The position numbers and the translations under genes were made by a program. From NCBI GenBank assembly GCA_963741355.1, contig CAVUIG010000019.1, forward strand, positions 248,001-312,000: a stretch of DNA of 64,000 nt, read 5' to 3'. The DNA is from CAIWHR01 sp963741355 (GTDB taxonomy: Bacteria; Pseudomonadota; Gammaproteobacteria; Burkholderiales; Casimicrobiaceae). Of the stretch, positions 8,118 to 17,834 are shown piece after piece. How positions within the stretch are numbered: position 1 is the first letter of the stretch; each line of letters opens with the position of its first letter. Under the pieces are notes generated by a model. The model had not been told where the DNA came from. It saw only the letters and a list, made by a program, of their open reading frames with translations, and did no database searches.

Positions 8118-9606
8118 ATGGCCCCCGACACGATCGACCGCGCGGCTCCCGCGCTCAAGGACCCTTCGCTGTTGCGACAGCTCTGCTACGTCGGCGGCCA
8201 GTGGATCGGCGCCGATGACGGCGCGATGCATCCGGTCGTCAACCCGGCGAACGGCAAGCTGGTCGGCACTTCGCCGGTGTTGGGCGCTGCCGAGACGCGG
8301 CGCGCGATCGAGGCGGCGAGCGCGGCGTGGCCCGCGTGGCGCGCGAAGACCGCGAAGGAGCGCGGCGCCGTGCTGCGCAAGTGGTTCGAGCTGATGCTGG
8401 CCAACGTCGACGACCTCGCGCTGATCCTCACGACCGAGCAGGGGAAGCCGCTCTCCGAATCGAAGGGCGAGGTCACGATCGGCGCATGGTACGTCGAGTG
8501 GTTCGCCGAGGAGGCGCGGCGCGTCTACGGCGACGTGATCCCCACCATCGGCAACGACCGGCGGCTCGTCGTCATCAAGGAGCCGGTCGGCGTCTGCGCG
8601 GCGATCACGCCGTGGAATTTCCCGTCCTCGATGATCACGCGCAAGGTCGCGCCCGCGCTCGCGGCCGGGTGCACCGTCGTCATCAAGCCGGCCGAGGCCA
8701 CGCCGTTTTCGGCGCTGGTGCTGGCCGAGCTCGCGCACCGCGCGGGCTTTCCGCCCGGCGTGCTCAACGTGGTCACCGGCAACGCGGCGGCGATCGGCGG
8801 CGAGATGTGCGCGAATCCGACTGGTGCGCAAGCTCTCGTTCACCGGGTCGACCGAGGTCGGACGTCTGCTCATGAAGCAGGTCGCGCCGACGATCAAGAA
8901 GATTTCGCTCGAGCTCGGCGGCAACGCGCCGTTCATCGTGTTCGACGACGCCGACCTCGACGCTGCCGCCGATGGCGCCATCATCTCCAAGTTCCGCAAC
9001 GCCGGGCAGACCTGCGTGTGCGCCAACCGCCTGTTCGTTCACGCGAAGGTCTACGATGCGTTCGCCGCGAAGCTCGCGGAGCGCGTGAAGGCGCTGAAGG
9101 TCGGCGTGGGCACCGACGCGGGCGTCACGCAGGGGCCGCTGATCGACGCGGCCGCGCTCGCCAAGGTCGAGGAGCACGTCGCCGACGCCACGAAACAGGG
9201 TGCTACGGTCGCCCTCGGCGGGCGCCGGCATGCGTTGGGCGGAACGTTCTACGAGCCGACGGTGCTGACCGGCGTCACCGCCGAGATGAAGATCTTCCGC
9301 GAGGAGACCTTCGGGCCGGTCGCGCCGCTCATCCGGTTCTCGTCGGACGCCGAAGTCATCGAGCTCGCCAACCGCACCGAGTTCGGCCTCGCGTCGTACT
9401 TCTATTCGCGCGACATCGGCCGCATCTGGCGCGTCGCCGAAGCGCTCGAGTACGGGATGGTCGGCGTCAACACCGGGCTCATCACGACCGAGGTCGCGCC
9501 GTTCGGCGGCATGAAGCAGTCGGGCCTCGGCCGCGAAGGTTCGAAATACGGGATCGACGAGTTCGTCGAGGTCAAGTACGTCTGCTTCGGCGGCATCGAC
9601 CGCTGA
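8118..9606 (+). CDS. gabD: NAD(P)-dependent succinate-semialdehyde dehydrogenase, one-base frameshift in this assembly
   Basis: Aldehyde dehydrogenase of the GabD type, oxidising succinate semialdehyde to succinate (GABA degradation). Motifs: ITPWNFPSSMITRKVAPALA for cofactor binding, SLELGGNAPF with the general-base Glu, and FRNAGQTCVCANR with the catalytic Cys. One extra base at about 8822 splits the gene between EMCANPT and VRKLSFTGSTEVGR; removing it restores a protein of about 495 residues, normal for the family. Upstream sequence GGGAGACTGAAG serves as ribosome-binding site. Confidence 0.88.
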
Positions 9607-9624
9607 CGACTGGCGCGATGCGGC

Positions 9625-9651
9625 CGTCCCCGCCCGCATGCGGGGCGGACG
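9625..9651 (+). terminator. GC-rich hairpin after gabD
   Basis: A stem CGTCC...GGACG enclosing CCCGC-AT-GCGGG lies about 20 bp after the gabD stop. There is no T-run, so it is at best an imperfect terminator. Confidence 0.35.
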
Positions 9652-9733
9652 CGCGCCCCCCTCGCCTTCGCGCGTCCGGCTGCCCGCAGGGTTCCGCCCC
9701 CGGCCTCTCGCGTTCTCTCGGGAACGCTGCGTT

Positions 9734-10057
9734 TCAGAACGTCGGAGCCGGCGCCTCGTTCCTGGCGGCGGCAAAATTGACGTCTGCGTCCGAGGGAACC
9801 GACGGATCACGGGCCGTCGACGTGCTCGGCGCAACCAGCCCATGGCGCGCCATCAGCGCGTCGCTCGGCGCGCTCGCCGGCGCGGGCGCTTCCGCCACGG
9901 CGGCCGGCTGCTCCGCAGCGAGCTCGTCCGGTACCACCTTCCCGCGACCTGCGTCGAGGGCGATCAATCCGACCACGGCCGCGAAGGCCACGACCGTCAG
10001 GCCGACGTGAAGCGAGGTCAATCCGTCCTTGCCACGAAAGTATTTGCGCATTGCCAT
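9734..10057 (-). CDS. Small single-span membrane protein, hypothetical
   Basis: A 107-residue protein with one hydrophobic helix at about residues 17-34 (LHVGLTVVAFAAVVGLIALD) after a short basic N-terminus, followed by an Ala/Pro-rich, probably periplasmic tail. No family recognised. AAGGAG lies six bases before the ATG at 10057; an in-frame ATG two codons later is possible. It reads away from the neighbouring Crp-type regulator, on the same strand. Confidence 0.65.
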   Translation of the reverse strand: MAMRKYFRGKDGLTSLHVGLTVVAFAAVVGLIALDAGRGKVVPDELAAEQPAAVAEAPAPASAPSDALMARHGLVAPSTSTARDPSVPSDADVNFAAARNEAPAPTF

Positions 10058-10241
10058 CTCCTTGCCATCCTCTGGTTTCCGCCGCGCAGGTAGGAGGCGG
10101 CGGAGCTGGTCGGCGGCGTCGTTCGAAACGGCGAGGCCGACGATTGCCAATCTACCGGCGCGCGGACGCGGCGGAGAGGGAGCATTCGGCACGGGAAATG
10201 TCGAGTATTCGCGCAACGCGGGCGCGAAGGCCGCGACGGGG

Positions 10242-10898
10242 CTACCAGGCGGGCGGCAATTTCTTCCGGATGGTGATCGTGCGCTCGTCGACGCTGAGAT
10301 AGCCGCCGCCGACGAGGTCCTTCATCAATCGGCTGATCATGTCGCGCGACGCGCCGACGCGCTCCGCGATGTCCTGCTGCGTGAGCTTCTCCGGGACGAC
10401 CTGCACTCCGTCGACGTCCTTCGCGAGCCCGGTCAAAAGGCGCACGAGGCGGCCGTAGACGTCGGACAGCGCGAGGCTCTTCACGCTCTCGGTCGTATGG
10501 CGCACGCGTCGAATGAGCCGCTCGACCAGGTTCAGCGCGAATTCGGGATGCGCGAGGACGAACTCGCGGAAATTGGCGCGGCTCACGACGGCGCAGCTCG
10601 TGGGCTCCATCGTCATGACCGAAGCCGATCGCGGCTCGCCGTCGAGCGACATCTCGCCCACGTATTCGCCCGGGCCGTGGAAATCGATCACGACTTCCTT
10701 GCCCGCCTCGTTGCTCGCGAACACCTTCACCTTGCCGGTGAGGACGATGTAGAGCGAGTCGCCGACGTCGCCCTCGTTGATGAGGATCGTGTTCTTCGGA
10801 AACTGCCGGACGATGCCCGAGGTCGCGATCGCACGCAGCGTCTCCTGCGTCAGCGGCGCGAGCGGGTCGGCGGGATCCTGGGCGCGGGCGGCGGGCAA
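10242..10898 (-). CDS. Crp/Fnr family transcriptional regulator
   Basis: A 218-residue regulator: cyclic-nucleotide-binding-type beta barrel (GDVGDSLYIVLTGKVKV, GPGEYVGEMSLDGEPRSASV, residues about 40-100), a dimerisation helix, and a C-terminal winged helix-turn-helix (TQQDIAERVGASRDMISRLMKDL). It lacks the N-terminal cysteines of Fnr, so oxygen sensing by Fe-S cluster is unlikely; effector unknown. The barrel has the PRSASV segment near the cAMP pocket, so a cyclic nucleotide ligand is possible. Confidence 0.87.
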   Translation of the reverse strand: MPAARAQDPADPLAPLTQETLRAIATSGIVRQFPKNTILINEGDVGDSLYIVLTGKVKVFASNEAGKEVVIDFHGPGEYVGEMSLDGEPRSASVMTMEPTSCAVVSRANFREFVLAHPEFALNLVERLIRRVRHTTESVKSLALSDVYGRLVRLLTGLAKDVDGVQVVPEKLTQQDIAERVGASRDMISRLMKDLVGGGYLSVDERTITIRKKLPPAW

Positions 10899-10949
10899 GT
10901 GCGACCTCCTGGCGGCGGCGACGCGATCATGCTAGCACGGCCGCCAGGG

Positions 10950-12188
10950 TCATTCGATCTTCCGCTGGTCCTCGATGACCTTGCCGTCATTCGGCAGCGT
11001 GCCGATGCGGTGGACCGCGACTTCGCCGCGAAGTTTCGTGACCTCGCGGAGCGACGCGACGATGGCGCCGGCGTCGGCCGCGCCCTCGTCCGCCTCGACG
11101 TGCAGCGTCATCCGGTCGGTGCCGTCCGGATTGTCGACGACGAGCCGCGCGCGCACGATTCCCGGATGGCGGCCGACCACCGACGCGACCTGCGCCGGGT
11201 GGACGAACATGCCCTTCACCTTCGTCGTCTGGTCGGCCCGGCCCATCCAGCCCTTGATCCGCGCGTTGGTGCGGCCGCAGGCGCTCGTGCCGTCGAGGAA
11301 CGCGGACAGGTCGCCGGTACCGAAACGGATCAGCGGATATTCCGCGTTGAAAAGCGTCGTGACGACGACCTCGCCGACTTCGCCGGGCGCGACCGGGTCA
11401 CCGGTCCCCGGACGCACGATCTCGACCAGCACGCCCTCGTCCACCACCAGGCCCTCGCGCGCCGTCGTCTCGTAGGCGATCGATCCGAGGTCGGCGCTGG
11501 CATAGGCCTGGTAGGCCGCGATGCCGCGCGCAGCGAGCGCGTCGCGCACCGCCGCCGGAAACGCCTCGCCGGAGACGAGCGCCCGGCGCAGCGACGGGAG
11601 CTTGACGCCGAGCTCGTCGGCCTTCTCGACGATCGTCTTCAGGTACGACGGCGTGCCGACATAGCCGTCGGCGCCAAGCTCGGCGATCGCGTGGACCTGA
11701 TGCTCGGTCTGCCCCGTGCCGCCGGCGAACACCGTGCAGCCGAGCGCGAGCGCGCCCGTTTCCAGCATCGATCCCGCCGGCGTGAAGTGATAGGAGAAGC
11801 AGTTGTGGATGAGCTCGCCGGGACGAAAGCCGGCCGCGAAGAGCGCGCGCGCGAGCCGCCAGTAGTCGGGGGCGCGTCCCTCGGGCTCGTAGAGCGGGCC
11901 CGGCGACGCGAACAGGCGCGCCGCCTGGCCGCGCGCGAGCGCCGCGAATCCGCCGAAGGGCCGGCTCGCCTTCTGCAATTCGAGCAGCTCGGACTTGCGT
12001 GTGACCGGCAACCGCGCCAGCGCGGCGCGCGACGTGACCGCCGCGGGGTCGACGCTGCGCGAGAATGCGCGCGAATGCCGGCGCCTTCGCCTTCGCGTGC
12101 GCGATCTGCCGCGGCAACGCCGCCAGCATCGTCCGCTCTCGCGCATCTCCGGATCGCGCGTCTCCAGCGTGTCGAAATGCTCACTCAT
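10950..12188 (-). CDS. Phenylacetate-CoA ligase-like AMP-binding enzyme, two compensating frameshifts near the N-terminus
   Basis: An AMP-forming acyl-CoA ligase of the PaaK branch, about 412 residues. Visible are the substrate/AMP-binding stretch CFSYHFTPAGSMLETGALALG, the YASADLGSIAYE motif and a C-terminal domain with KGMFVHPAQVASV. Between about 12140 and 12066 the frame moves out and back; the other frame there reads TMLAALPRQIAHAKAKAPAF, an excellent family N-terminus, so the missing and extra bases are likely errors. It is the last gene of the liv-type operon, and probably activates the imported acid as its CoA thioester. Confidence 0.8.
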   Translation of the reverse strand: MSEHFDTLETRDPEMRESGRCWRRCRGRSRTRRRRRRHSRAFSRSVDPAAVTSRAALARLPVTRKSELLELQKASRPFGGFAALARGQAARLFASPGPLYEPEGRAPDYWRLARALFAAGFRPGELIHNCFSYHFTPAGSMLETGALALGCTVFAGGTGQTEHQVHAIAELGADGYVGTPSYLKTIVEKADELGVKLPSLRRALVSGEAFPAAVRDALAARGIAAYQAYASADLGSIAYETTAREGLVVDEGVLVEIVRPGTGDPVAPGEVGEVVVTTLFNAEYPLIRFGTGDLSAFLDGTSACGRTNARIKGWMGRADQTTKVKGMFVHPAQVASVVGRHPGIVRARLVVDNPDGTDRMTLHVEADEGAADAGAIVASLREVTKLRGEVAVHRIGTLPNDGKVIEDQRKIE

Positions 12189-12335
12189 CCGTTGGCTCCG
12201 TAGTTTCGCCGCATTCCGGATCAAGATCGCGCCATCGCACGAAACCCCGGTTTGGCAGTGTGTTGAATTTGCGGCGTGGACAACGCTCGGGATCGGCCGT
12301 TCAGCGGCGAGCAGACGGGTGCAGGGCAAGGCGCG

Positions 12336-12398
12336 AGCGGCTTTCGAGCGGAGCGTATATGAACATACGTGAGCATCGAAAGACGCGCAGCAACGACG
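12336..12398 (+). repeat. Dispersed intergenic repeat, copy A
   Basis: Lies in the gap between the PaaK-like gene and livF. The core (GGAGCGTATATGAACATACG then TGAGCATCG and AGCAACGA) matches, in opposite orientation, a segment at 15969-16027 in the livM-livH gap; by eye about three quarters of positions agree. The centre is an imperfect inverted repeat (CGTATATGAACATACG). Confidence 0.65.
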
Positions 12399-12433
12399 CC
12401 ATGCGCCCGTATGCGAAGTCGATCAACGGCCGA

Positions 12434-13282
12434 TCAGGCTAGCCATCTCTTGCGGCGGCGATAGTGCTTGGAGTCGCGGAAGCTCTTTCGCCCCGCCGTC
12501 GACAGCCCGAGGTAGAACTCCTTCACGTCCTCGTTCTGCGCGAGCTCCGTCGCCGCGCCGTCCATCACGACGCGCCCGTTCTCGAGGATGTAGCCGTAGT
12601 CGGCGAAGCGCAGCGCCACCGTGGTGTTCTGCTCGGCCAGCAGGAACGACACGCGCTCCTTCGAATTGAGGTCGCGGACGATCTCGAAGATCTCCTCGAC
12701 GATCTGCGGCGCGAGGCCCATCGACGGCTCGTCCAGCAGGATCATCGACGGCCGCGCCATCAGCGCGCGGCCGACCGCGGTCATCTGCTGCTCCCCGCCG
12801 GAGGTGTAGCCGGCGAGGCTCGAGCGCCGCTGCCGCAATCGCGGGAAATAGTGATAGACGCGCTCGAGGTCGGCCTTGACGTCGGCGCGCGATGCGCGGC
12901 TCGTGTAGGCGCCGGTCAGCAGGTTCTCCTCGACCGTGAGGTGCGCGAAGCAGTGCCGGCCCTCCATCACCTGGCACACGCCCATCCGCACGAGCTCGTT
13001 GGTCGTGAGGCGGTCGACCCGCGTGCCGCGAAACTCGATCGTGCCCTTGGTGACGTCGCCGCGCTCCGCCCGCAGGAGGTTCGAGATCGACTTCAGCGTC
13101 GTCGACTTGCCGGCGCCGTTGGCGCCGAGCAGCGCCACGATGCGGCCCTCCGGCACCTCGAGCGACACGCCCTTCAGCACGAGGATCACGTGATCGTAGA
13201 TCACCTCGATGTTGTTCACCGAGAGATACGGCGCGCCGGTCGCGGCGGCGGGTGCTTCGGCGATGGCTTGGGCAGTGGTCAT
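12434..13282 (-). CDS. livF: Branched-chain-type ABC transporter ATP-binding protein (LivF)
   Basis: A 282-residue ATPase of the LivF subfamily: Walker A GANGAGKST, signature TSGGEQQM, Walker B MILLDEPSMGLAP. It has a roughly 20-residue N-terminal and a 25-residue C-terminal extension relative to E. coli LivF. It powers import by LivH/LivM of an amino acid or, given the two CoA ligases in the operon, an organic acid. Confidence 0.92.
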   Translation of the reverse strand: MTTAQAIAEAPAAATGAPYLSVNNIEVIYDHVILVLKGVSLEVPEGRIVALLGANGAGKSTTLKSISNLLRAERGDVTKGTIEFRGTRVDRLTTNELVRMGVCQVMEGRHCFAHLTVEENLLTGAYTSRASRADVKADLERVYHYFPRLRQRRSSLAGYTSGGEQQMTAVGRALMARPSMILLDEPSMGLAPQIVEEIFEIVRDLNSKERVSFLLAEQNTTVALRFADYGYILENGRVVMDGAATELAQNEDVKEFYLGLSTAGRKSFRDSKHYRRRKRWLA

Positions 13283-13413
13283 TGCGAGTCGCGATCCGGA
13301 TTTTGCGCCAGTCCTCCGGTGTTGCGGAAGGCACGCGGCACGCGCGGCGAGGCAACCGCCGCCGCGGCTGCGAGACTCGCGCGGCGCGTCGAGGCGCGCC
13401 GCGCGAACCGGGG

Positions 13414-14727
13414 CTATCCTTCCTTCGAGCAGTCGCGCGGCGTGATCTTCTTCTCCACCGCGTATTTGCCGGCGGTCTCCTCGACCATCTTGCGCACCAT
13501 GTCGCGGTCACCCGCCATGAATGGCGCGACCTGCTTGAAGCCGGTGCCGGTCCACTCCTGGAACTTCACCATGCCGGACCCTTCGTGGTCGGCGCAGCTC
13601 GTCTTGATCGGCGGGAAGAGGCCGGGGGCGCCGAGCTCCTTGAGGCGCGCCTCGGTGATGTTCAGGTGCTCGAGGCCCCAGCGCACCTGCTCGGGCGTCA
13701 TCACCTTGCCCTTGCCGTACTTCGCCTGCGCGACGCGGATCGCCTCGACGAGGATGATCCCGTAGGACAGGCCGCGCATGTACATGACGTTGCCGAGTCG
13801 CGTGGGATCCTCGAGATTGCCCTTCTTCGCGCCATAGACCTTGGTCTTGATGTCCTGCACCACCGGGAAACCCGTTCCCGACGCGGAGAACGCGGCGCTG
13901 ACGTAGCCCTTGGAGGCGTCGCCAGCCGGGACCACGTCCTCCTCGGAGGCTGCCCACCAGACGCCGAGCAGCTTGTCGCGCGGATAGCCGGTCTTGGCAG
14001 CCGTCTTGAGCGCGACGGTGCTCATCACGCCATAGGTCCACACGATCACGAAGTCGGGCTTGGCCTGACGGATCTGCAGCCATTGCGATTCCTGCGTCTG
14101 CCCGGGCGGCGCGACCGGAATCTTCATCGCCTCGAAGCCGAGCTTGGCGGCGAGCGCGTCCAGCACGGGAATCGGCTCCTTGCCGTACGCCGACTCGTGG
14201 TAGAGGAACGCGATCTTCTTGCCCTTGAGCTTGTCGAGGCCGCCGACCTTCTGGCCGAGGTAGGCGATCATCGCCGCCATCTGGTCCCAGTACGTCGTGC
14301 CGATGGGGAACACCCAGTCGTAGATGCGCCCGTCCGCGGAGCTCGCGAGACCGTATCCGAACGTCGTCATGGGGATCTTGTCCTGCGCGACGCGATCGAA
14401 GAGGCCGTAGGCGATGCCGGTGGACAGCGGTTCAACGGTCGTCGCGCCGCCTTGCTTCTTCTTGAGCCGCTCGTAGCACTCGACGCCCTTCGACGCGTTG
14501 TACTCGGTCTCGCATTCCTCCCACGTGAGCTTCACGCCGTTGACGCCGCCGGTCATGTTGATCAGCGTGAAATAGTCGATCGCGCCCCCGTAGTAGCCGG
14601 ACCCGCCGGCGGCGTAGGGCCCCACGCGGTAGGACAGGATCGGCAGAAACTGCTCGTTCTGCGCGCTCGCGGCGAACGCCGCAGTGAATAGCGCGATGCC
14701 CAATAGAATCGACTTCATTGACTTCAT
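13414..14727 (-). CDS. ABC transporter substrate-binding protein, branched-chain/aromatic acid type
   Basis: A 437-residue periplasmic binding protein (type 1 fold, Peripla_BP_6) with a cleavable signal peptide (MKSMKSILLGIALFTAAFAA, cleavage after ASA). AGGAGG stands six bases before the ATG. It is longer than LivJ/LivK and carries a GGSGYYGGAIDYF N-terminus typical of binding proteins found with aromatic-acid CoA ligases. It should present the substrate to LivHM. Confidence 0.88.
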   Translation of the reverse strand: MKSMKSILLGIALFTAAFAASAQNEQFLPILSYRVGPYAAGGSGYYGGAIDYFTLINMTGGVNGVKLTWEECETEYNASKGVECYERLKKKQGGATTVEPLSTGIAYGLFDRVAQDKIPMTTFGYGLASSADGRIYDWVFPIGTTYWDQMAAMIAYLGQKVGGLDKLKGKKIAFLYHESAYGKEPIPVLDALAAKLGFEAMKIPVAPPGQTQESQWLQIRQAKPDFVIVWTYGVMSTVALKTAAKTGYPRDKLLGVWWAASEEDVVPAGDASKGYVSAAFSASGTGFPVVQDIKTKVYGAKKGNLEDPTRLGNVMYMRGLSYGIILVEAIRVAQAKYGKGKVMTPEQVRWGLEHLNITEARLKELGAPGLFPPIKTSCADHEGSGMVKFQEWTGTGFKQVAPFMAGDRDMVRKMVEETAGKYAVEKKITPRDCSKEG

Positions 14728-14745
14728 GTTGCGCCTCCTGACGAA

Positions 14746-14757
14746 TTCAAATTTGAA
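14746..14757. promoter_or_regulatory. 12-bp perfect palindrome upstream of the substrate-binding protein gene
   Basis: TTCAAATTTGAA lies about 19 bp in front of the ATG of the binding-protein gene. It is AT-rich in a GC-rich setting. It could be an operator or a chance palindrome; nothing else supports it. Confidence 0.25.
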
Positions 14758-14864
14758 CAGGCATATATCCCGGCCTTCGCCTCTGACGGGCGTCCGGGCA
14801 GGACTGACGACCACCCTGGATGGTACCGCTCCGCGGGGCTTGAAGCACCTCCGCGAAACGGAAA

Positions 14865-15941
14865 TCAGTGCGGAAACGGCCATAGCCTGAGCTTTTCCTT
14901 GGCAATCTGCCACAGTCGCGCGAGCCCGTGCGGCTCGACGATGAGAAAGAAGATGATGAGCGCCCCGAACACCATGAGCTCGAGGTTCGAGATCGCGCTT
15001 TCGGCGATGTGCAGGCCGAGGTTGCTGTCCACGAAGCGCACCGTGATGCTCAGCAGCACCGGCATCAGCGTGACGAAGGCGCTTCCGAGGAACGCCCCCA
15101 GCACCGTTCCCATGCCGCCGATGATGATCATGAACAGGATGCGGAACGACAGGTCGAGGCTGAACGCCTCGGGCTCGACCGTGCCGAGGTAGGCGTAGGC
15201 GAACAGCGCCCCCGCCACGCCGCAGTAGAACGAGCTCACCGCGAACGCCAGCAGCTTCGCGCGCATCAGCCGGATGCCGATGACCTCCGCCGCGACGTCC
15301 ATGTCGCGCACCGCCATCCACGAGCGGCCGGCATTTCCGCGCGCCATGTTCTTCGCGGCGAGCGCCATCACCGCCACGATCGAGAGCACCAGCAGGTACT
15401 TCGCCGTCGGCGTCGTGAACGCATAGCCGAGGATGACGACCTGCTGCGCGGTGATCACGCCCGACGAGCTGTAGTTGGTGATCCAGCCGACCTTGGTCAG
15501 GAACCACAGGATGAAGAACTGCGCGGCGAGCGTGGCCACGGCGAGATAGAAGCCGCGGATGCGAAGACTCGGCAGGCCGAACAGGATGCCCACCAGCGCG
15601 GCGACGACGCCGCCGCCGGCGAACGCCAGCAGCATCGGGATGCCCGGTATGCGCAGGACGAAGTTGTACGACGCGAACGCGCCGACCGCCATGAACGCCG
15701 CGGTGCCGAGCGAGAGCTGGCCCGCGTAGCCGGTCAGGATGTTGAGGCCGATCGCCGCGAGCGAGAAGATGAGGAACGGAATCAGGATCCCGGTGACGAG
15801 GTAGGGTGTGGCGAGCAGCGGGATCGCGACGAACGCGACCGCGACGATCAGCGCGGCCGCGATGCGATCCTGCCGGATCGGAAAGATCGCCGAGTCCGCC
15901 TGATAGGACGTCTTGAACTGCCCTGCTTCTCGGTAAAACAT
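14865..15941 (-). CDS. livM: Branched-chain-type ABC transporter permease (LivM)
   Basis: A 358-residue inner-membrane permease with the LivM pattern of about ten helices, including the NILTGYAGQLSLGTAAFMAV loop and the cytoplasmic coupling stretch AKNMARGNAGRSWMAVRD. Pairs with LivH. About 165 bp of non-coding sequence containing repeat copy B separate it from livH. Confidence 0.9.
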   Translation of the reverse strand: MFYREAGQFKTSYQADSAIFPIRQDRIAAALIVAVAFVAIPLLATPYLVTGILIPFLIFSLAAIGLNILTGYAGQLSLGTAAFMAVGAFASYNFVLRIPGIPMLLAFAGGGVVAALVGILFGLPSLRIRGFYLAVATLAAQFFILWFLTKVGWITNYSSSGVITAQQVVILGYAFTTPTAKYLLVLSIVAVMALAAKNMARGNAGRSWMAVRDMDVAAEVIGIRLMRAKLLAFAVSSFYCGVAGALFAYAYLGTVEPEAFSLDLSFRILFMIIIGGMGTVLGAFLGSAFVTLMPVLLSITVRFVDSNLGLHIAESAISNLELMVFGALIIFFLIVEPHGLARLWQIAKEKLRLWPFPH

Positions 15942-15968
15942 CAGGAACCTTCGTCTTCGGCCGCCATA

Positions 15969-16027
15969 CTTCGTTGCTCCTCGCTCGCGATCCTCACGTA
16001 CGTTCGTGTACGTTCCGGTCGCTCGCT
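15969..16027 (-). repeat. Dispersed intergenic repeat, copy B
   Basis: On the minus strand this reads GGAACGTACACGAACGTACG followed by TGAGGATCG and AGCAACGA, matching copy A at 12336-12398. It fills part of the 165-bp gap between livH and livM. The central CGTACACGAACGTACG is a near-palindrome. No Shine-Dalgarno or promoter function can be assigned. Confidence 0.65.
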
Positions 16028-16107
16028 CCGGTGCGCCTCGTCTGACGGCCGAATACTCGGTTCCTCTTGCTCCGGTCTTCGGTCGCCATGCATCGTTGTT
16101 TCATGAC

Positions 16108-17016
16108 TCAAATTCGACGGATGATCTTTTCGCCGAACAGCCCCTCCGGGCGGAACAGCAGGAACGCGAGCGCCAGCACGTAGGGGAACCAGCCTTCGAT
16201 CCCGCCGCCGACGTACGGCCCGAGATAGACCTCGGCGAGCTTTTCCGACGCGCCGATGATGAGGCCGCCGACGATCGCGCCGGGCACCGAGTCGAAGCCG
16301 CCCAGGATCAGCACCGGGAGCGCCTTCAGCGCGACGAAGGTCAGCGCGTACTGAACGCCGTTGCGCGCGCCCCACAGGAGCCCCGCGACCAGCGCGACGG
16401 CGCCGGCGACGCCCCACACGATCGCCCAGATGTGCTGCAGCGGGATGCCGACGGCGAGCGCCGCCTGGTGATCGTCGGCCACGGCGCGAAGCGCGCGACC
16501 GATCCGCGTGCGGCCGAAGAACAGCGCGAGCAGCGTCACCAGCAGCGCTGCCACTCCCGCGGCCACCAGATCGAACTTCGAGACGCTGATGCCCGCGTGG
16601 TCGGTGAGCCACTCGAGCGGCTCGTCCTGGAGGCCGAGCTCGAGCCCGCGCACGTTCGCGCCCCATGCCATCTGCGCGAGGCCCTCGATGAAGAAGGTGA
16701 GCCCGATCGTCGCCATGAACAGCGTGATCTGCGGCTGGTTGACGAGCGGGCGCAGCACCACGCGCTCGACGACGAGCGCCAGCACCACCATCACCGCCAG
16801 CGTCGCCAGCACGGCGAGCATCGGGGCCATCCCGTGCTCCAGCAGCCCGACGTAGGTCAGCGCCGCGAAGAACACCATCGCGCTCTGCGCGAAGTTGAAC
16901 ACGCCGGACGCCTTGTAGATCAGCACGAAGCCGAGCGCCACCAGCGAATACATCACGCCCGACAGGAGCCCGCCGATCAGGACCTCGAAGAAGAATGGCC
17001 AGTTGATGTCGAACAC
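16108..17016 (-). CDS. livH: Branched-chain-type ABC transporter permease (LivH)
   Basis: A 302-residue permease with the LivH signature GLLSGVMYSLVALGFVLIYK at the N-terminus and the coupling-helix region GRTRIGRALRAVADDHQAAL. About eight to nine hydrophobic helices. It sits 21 bp behind livG on the same strand. Confidence 0.92.
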   Translation of the reverse strand: MFDINWPFFFEVLIGGLLSGVMYSLVALGFVLIYKASGVFNFAQSAMVFFAALTYVGLLEHGMAPMLAVLATLAVMVVLALVVERVVLRPLVNQPQITLFMATIGLTFFIEGLAQMAWGANVRGLELGLQDEPLEWLTDHAGISVSKFDLVAAGVAALLVTLLALFFGRTRIGRALRAVADDHQAALAVGIPLQHIWAIVWGVAGAVALVAGLLWGARNGVQYALTFVALKALPVLILGGFDSVPGAIVGGLIIGASEKLAEVYLGPYVGGGIEGWFPYVLALAFLLFRPEGLFGEKIIRRI

Positions 17017-17037
17017 GCGAGGCTTCCTGCGGCGCGG

Positions 17038-17830
17038 TCAGTGGGCGACGCCGAGATAGGCATCGATCACCGCCTGGTTGCTGCGGATCTCGTCGGGCGC
17101 GCCGTCGCCGATCTTCTTGCCGTAGTCCAGCACGACGACGCGATCGGAGATGTCCATCACCACGCCCATGTCGTGCTCGATCAGCACGATGGTCGTGCCG
17201 AACTGCTCGTTGACGTCGAGGACGAAGCGGCACATGTCCTGCTTCTCCTCGACGTTCATGCCGGCCATCGGCTCGTCGAGCAGCAGCATCGTCGGCTCCG
17301 CGGCAAGCGCGCGGGCGAGCTCGACGCGCTTCTGCAGCCCGTACGGCAGCCTGCCCACCGGCGTCCTGCGGATGTGCTGGATCTCGAGGAAGTCGATCAC
17401 CTCCTCGACGCGGCGCCGGTGCAGGAGCTCCTCGCGGCGCGCACGGCCGATCCAGATCGCCTGCTCGATGAACGTCGCTTTCATCATCAGGTTGCGGCCG
17501 GTCATGATGTTGTCCAGCACCGACATCCCGCGGAACAGCGCGATGTTCTGGAACGTGCGCGCGATGCCCGGCCGCGGCGGCGTCGTGCGAATCCATGCCG
17601 TGCCGCTCGTTGCCACGATACGTGATCGTCCCCTGCTGCGGGCGGTAGACGCCGTTGATGACGTTGAGCATCGAGCTCTTGCCGGCGCCGTTCGGCCCGA
17701 TGATCGCGCGCACCTCGTGCTCGCGGACGTCGAAGCTGACGTCGGACAGGGCGCGCACGCCGCCGAACGCGAGCGAGATGTGCCCGAGCTGCAGGATCAC
17801 GTCGCCGATCGGGCGCGCGCCGGAGGCCAT
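17038..17830 (-). CDS. livG: Branched-chain-type ABC transporter ATP-binding protein (LivG), one-base frameshift in this assembly
   Basis: The N-terminal part carries the LivG start (ISLAFGGVRALSDVSF) and Walker A GPNGAGKSS; the C-terminal part, in another frame, carries GLQKRVELARAL as the signature region and MLLLDEPMAGMN as Walker B. One extra G/C in the GGG run near 17567 accounts for the break: removing it gives DSHDAAAAGIARTFQNIAL, a normal LivG sequence, about 263 residues. Only 4 bp separate it from the upstream acyl-CoA synthetase stop. Confidence 0.88.
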
Positions 17831-17834
17831 CGCG

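Noticed and set aside
10029..12203. 724-codon plus-strand frame
   Set aside because: Antisense to the Crp-type regulator and the PaaK-like ligase; low-complexity Arg/Asp/Ala content.
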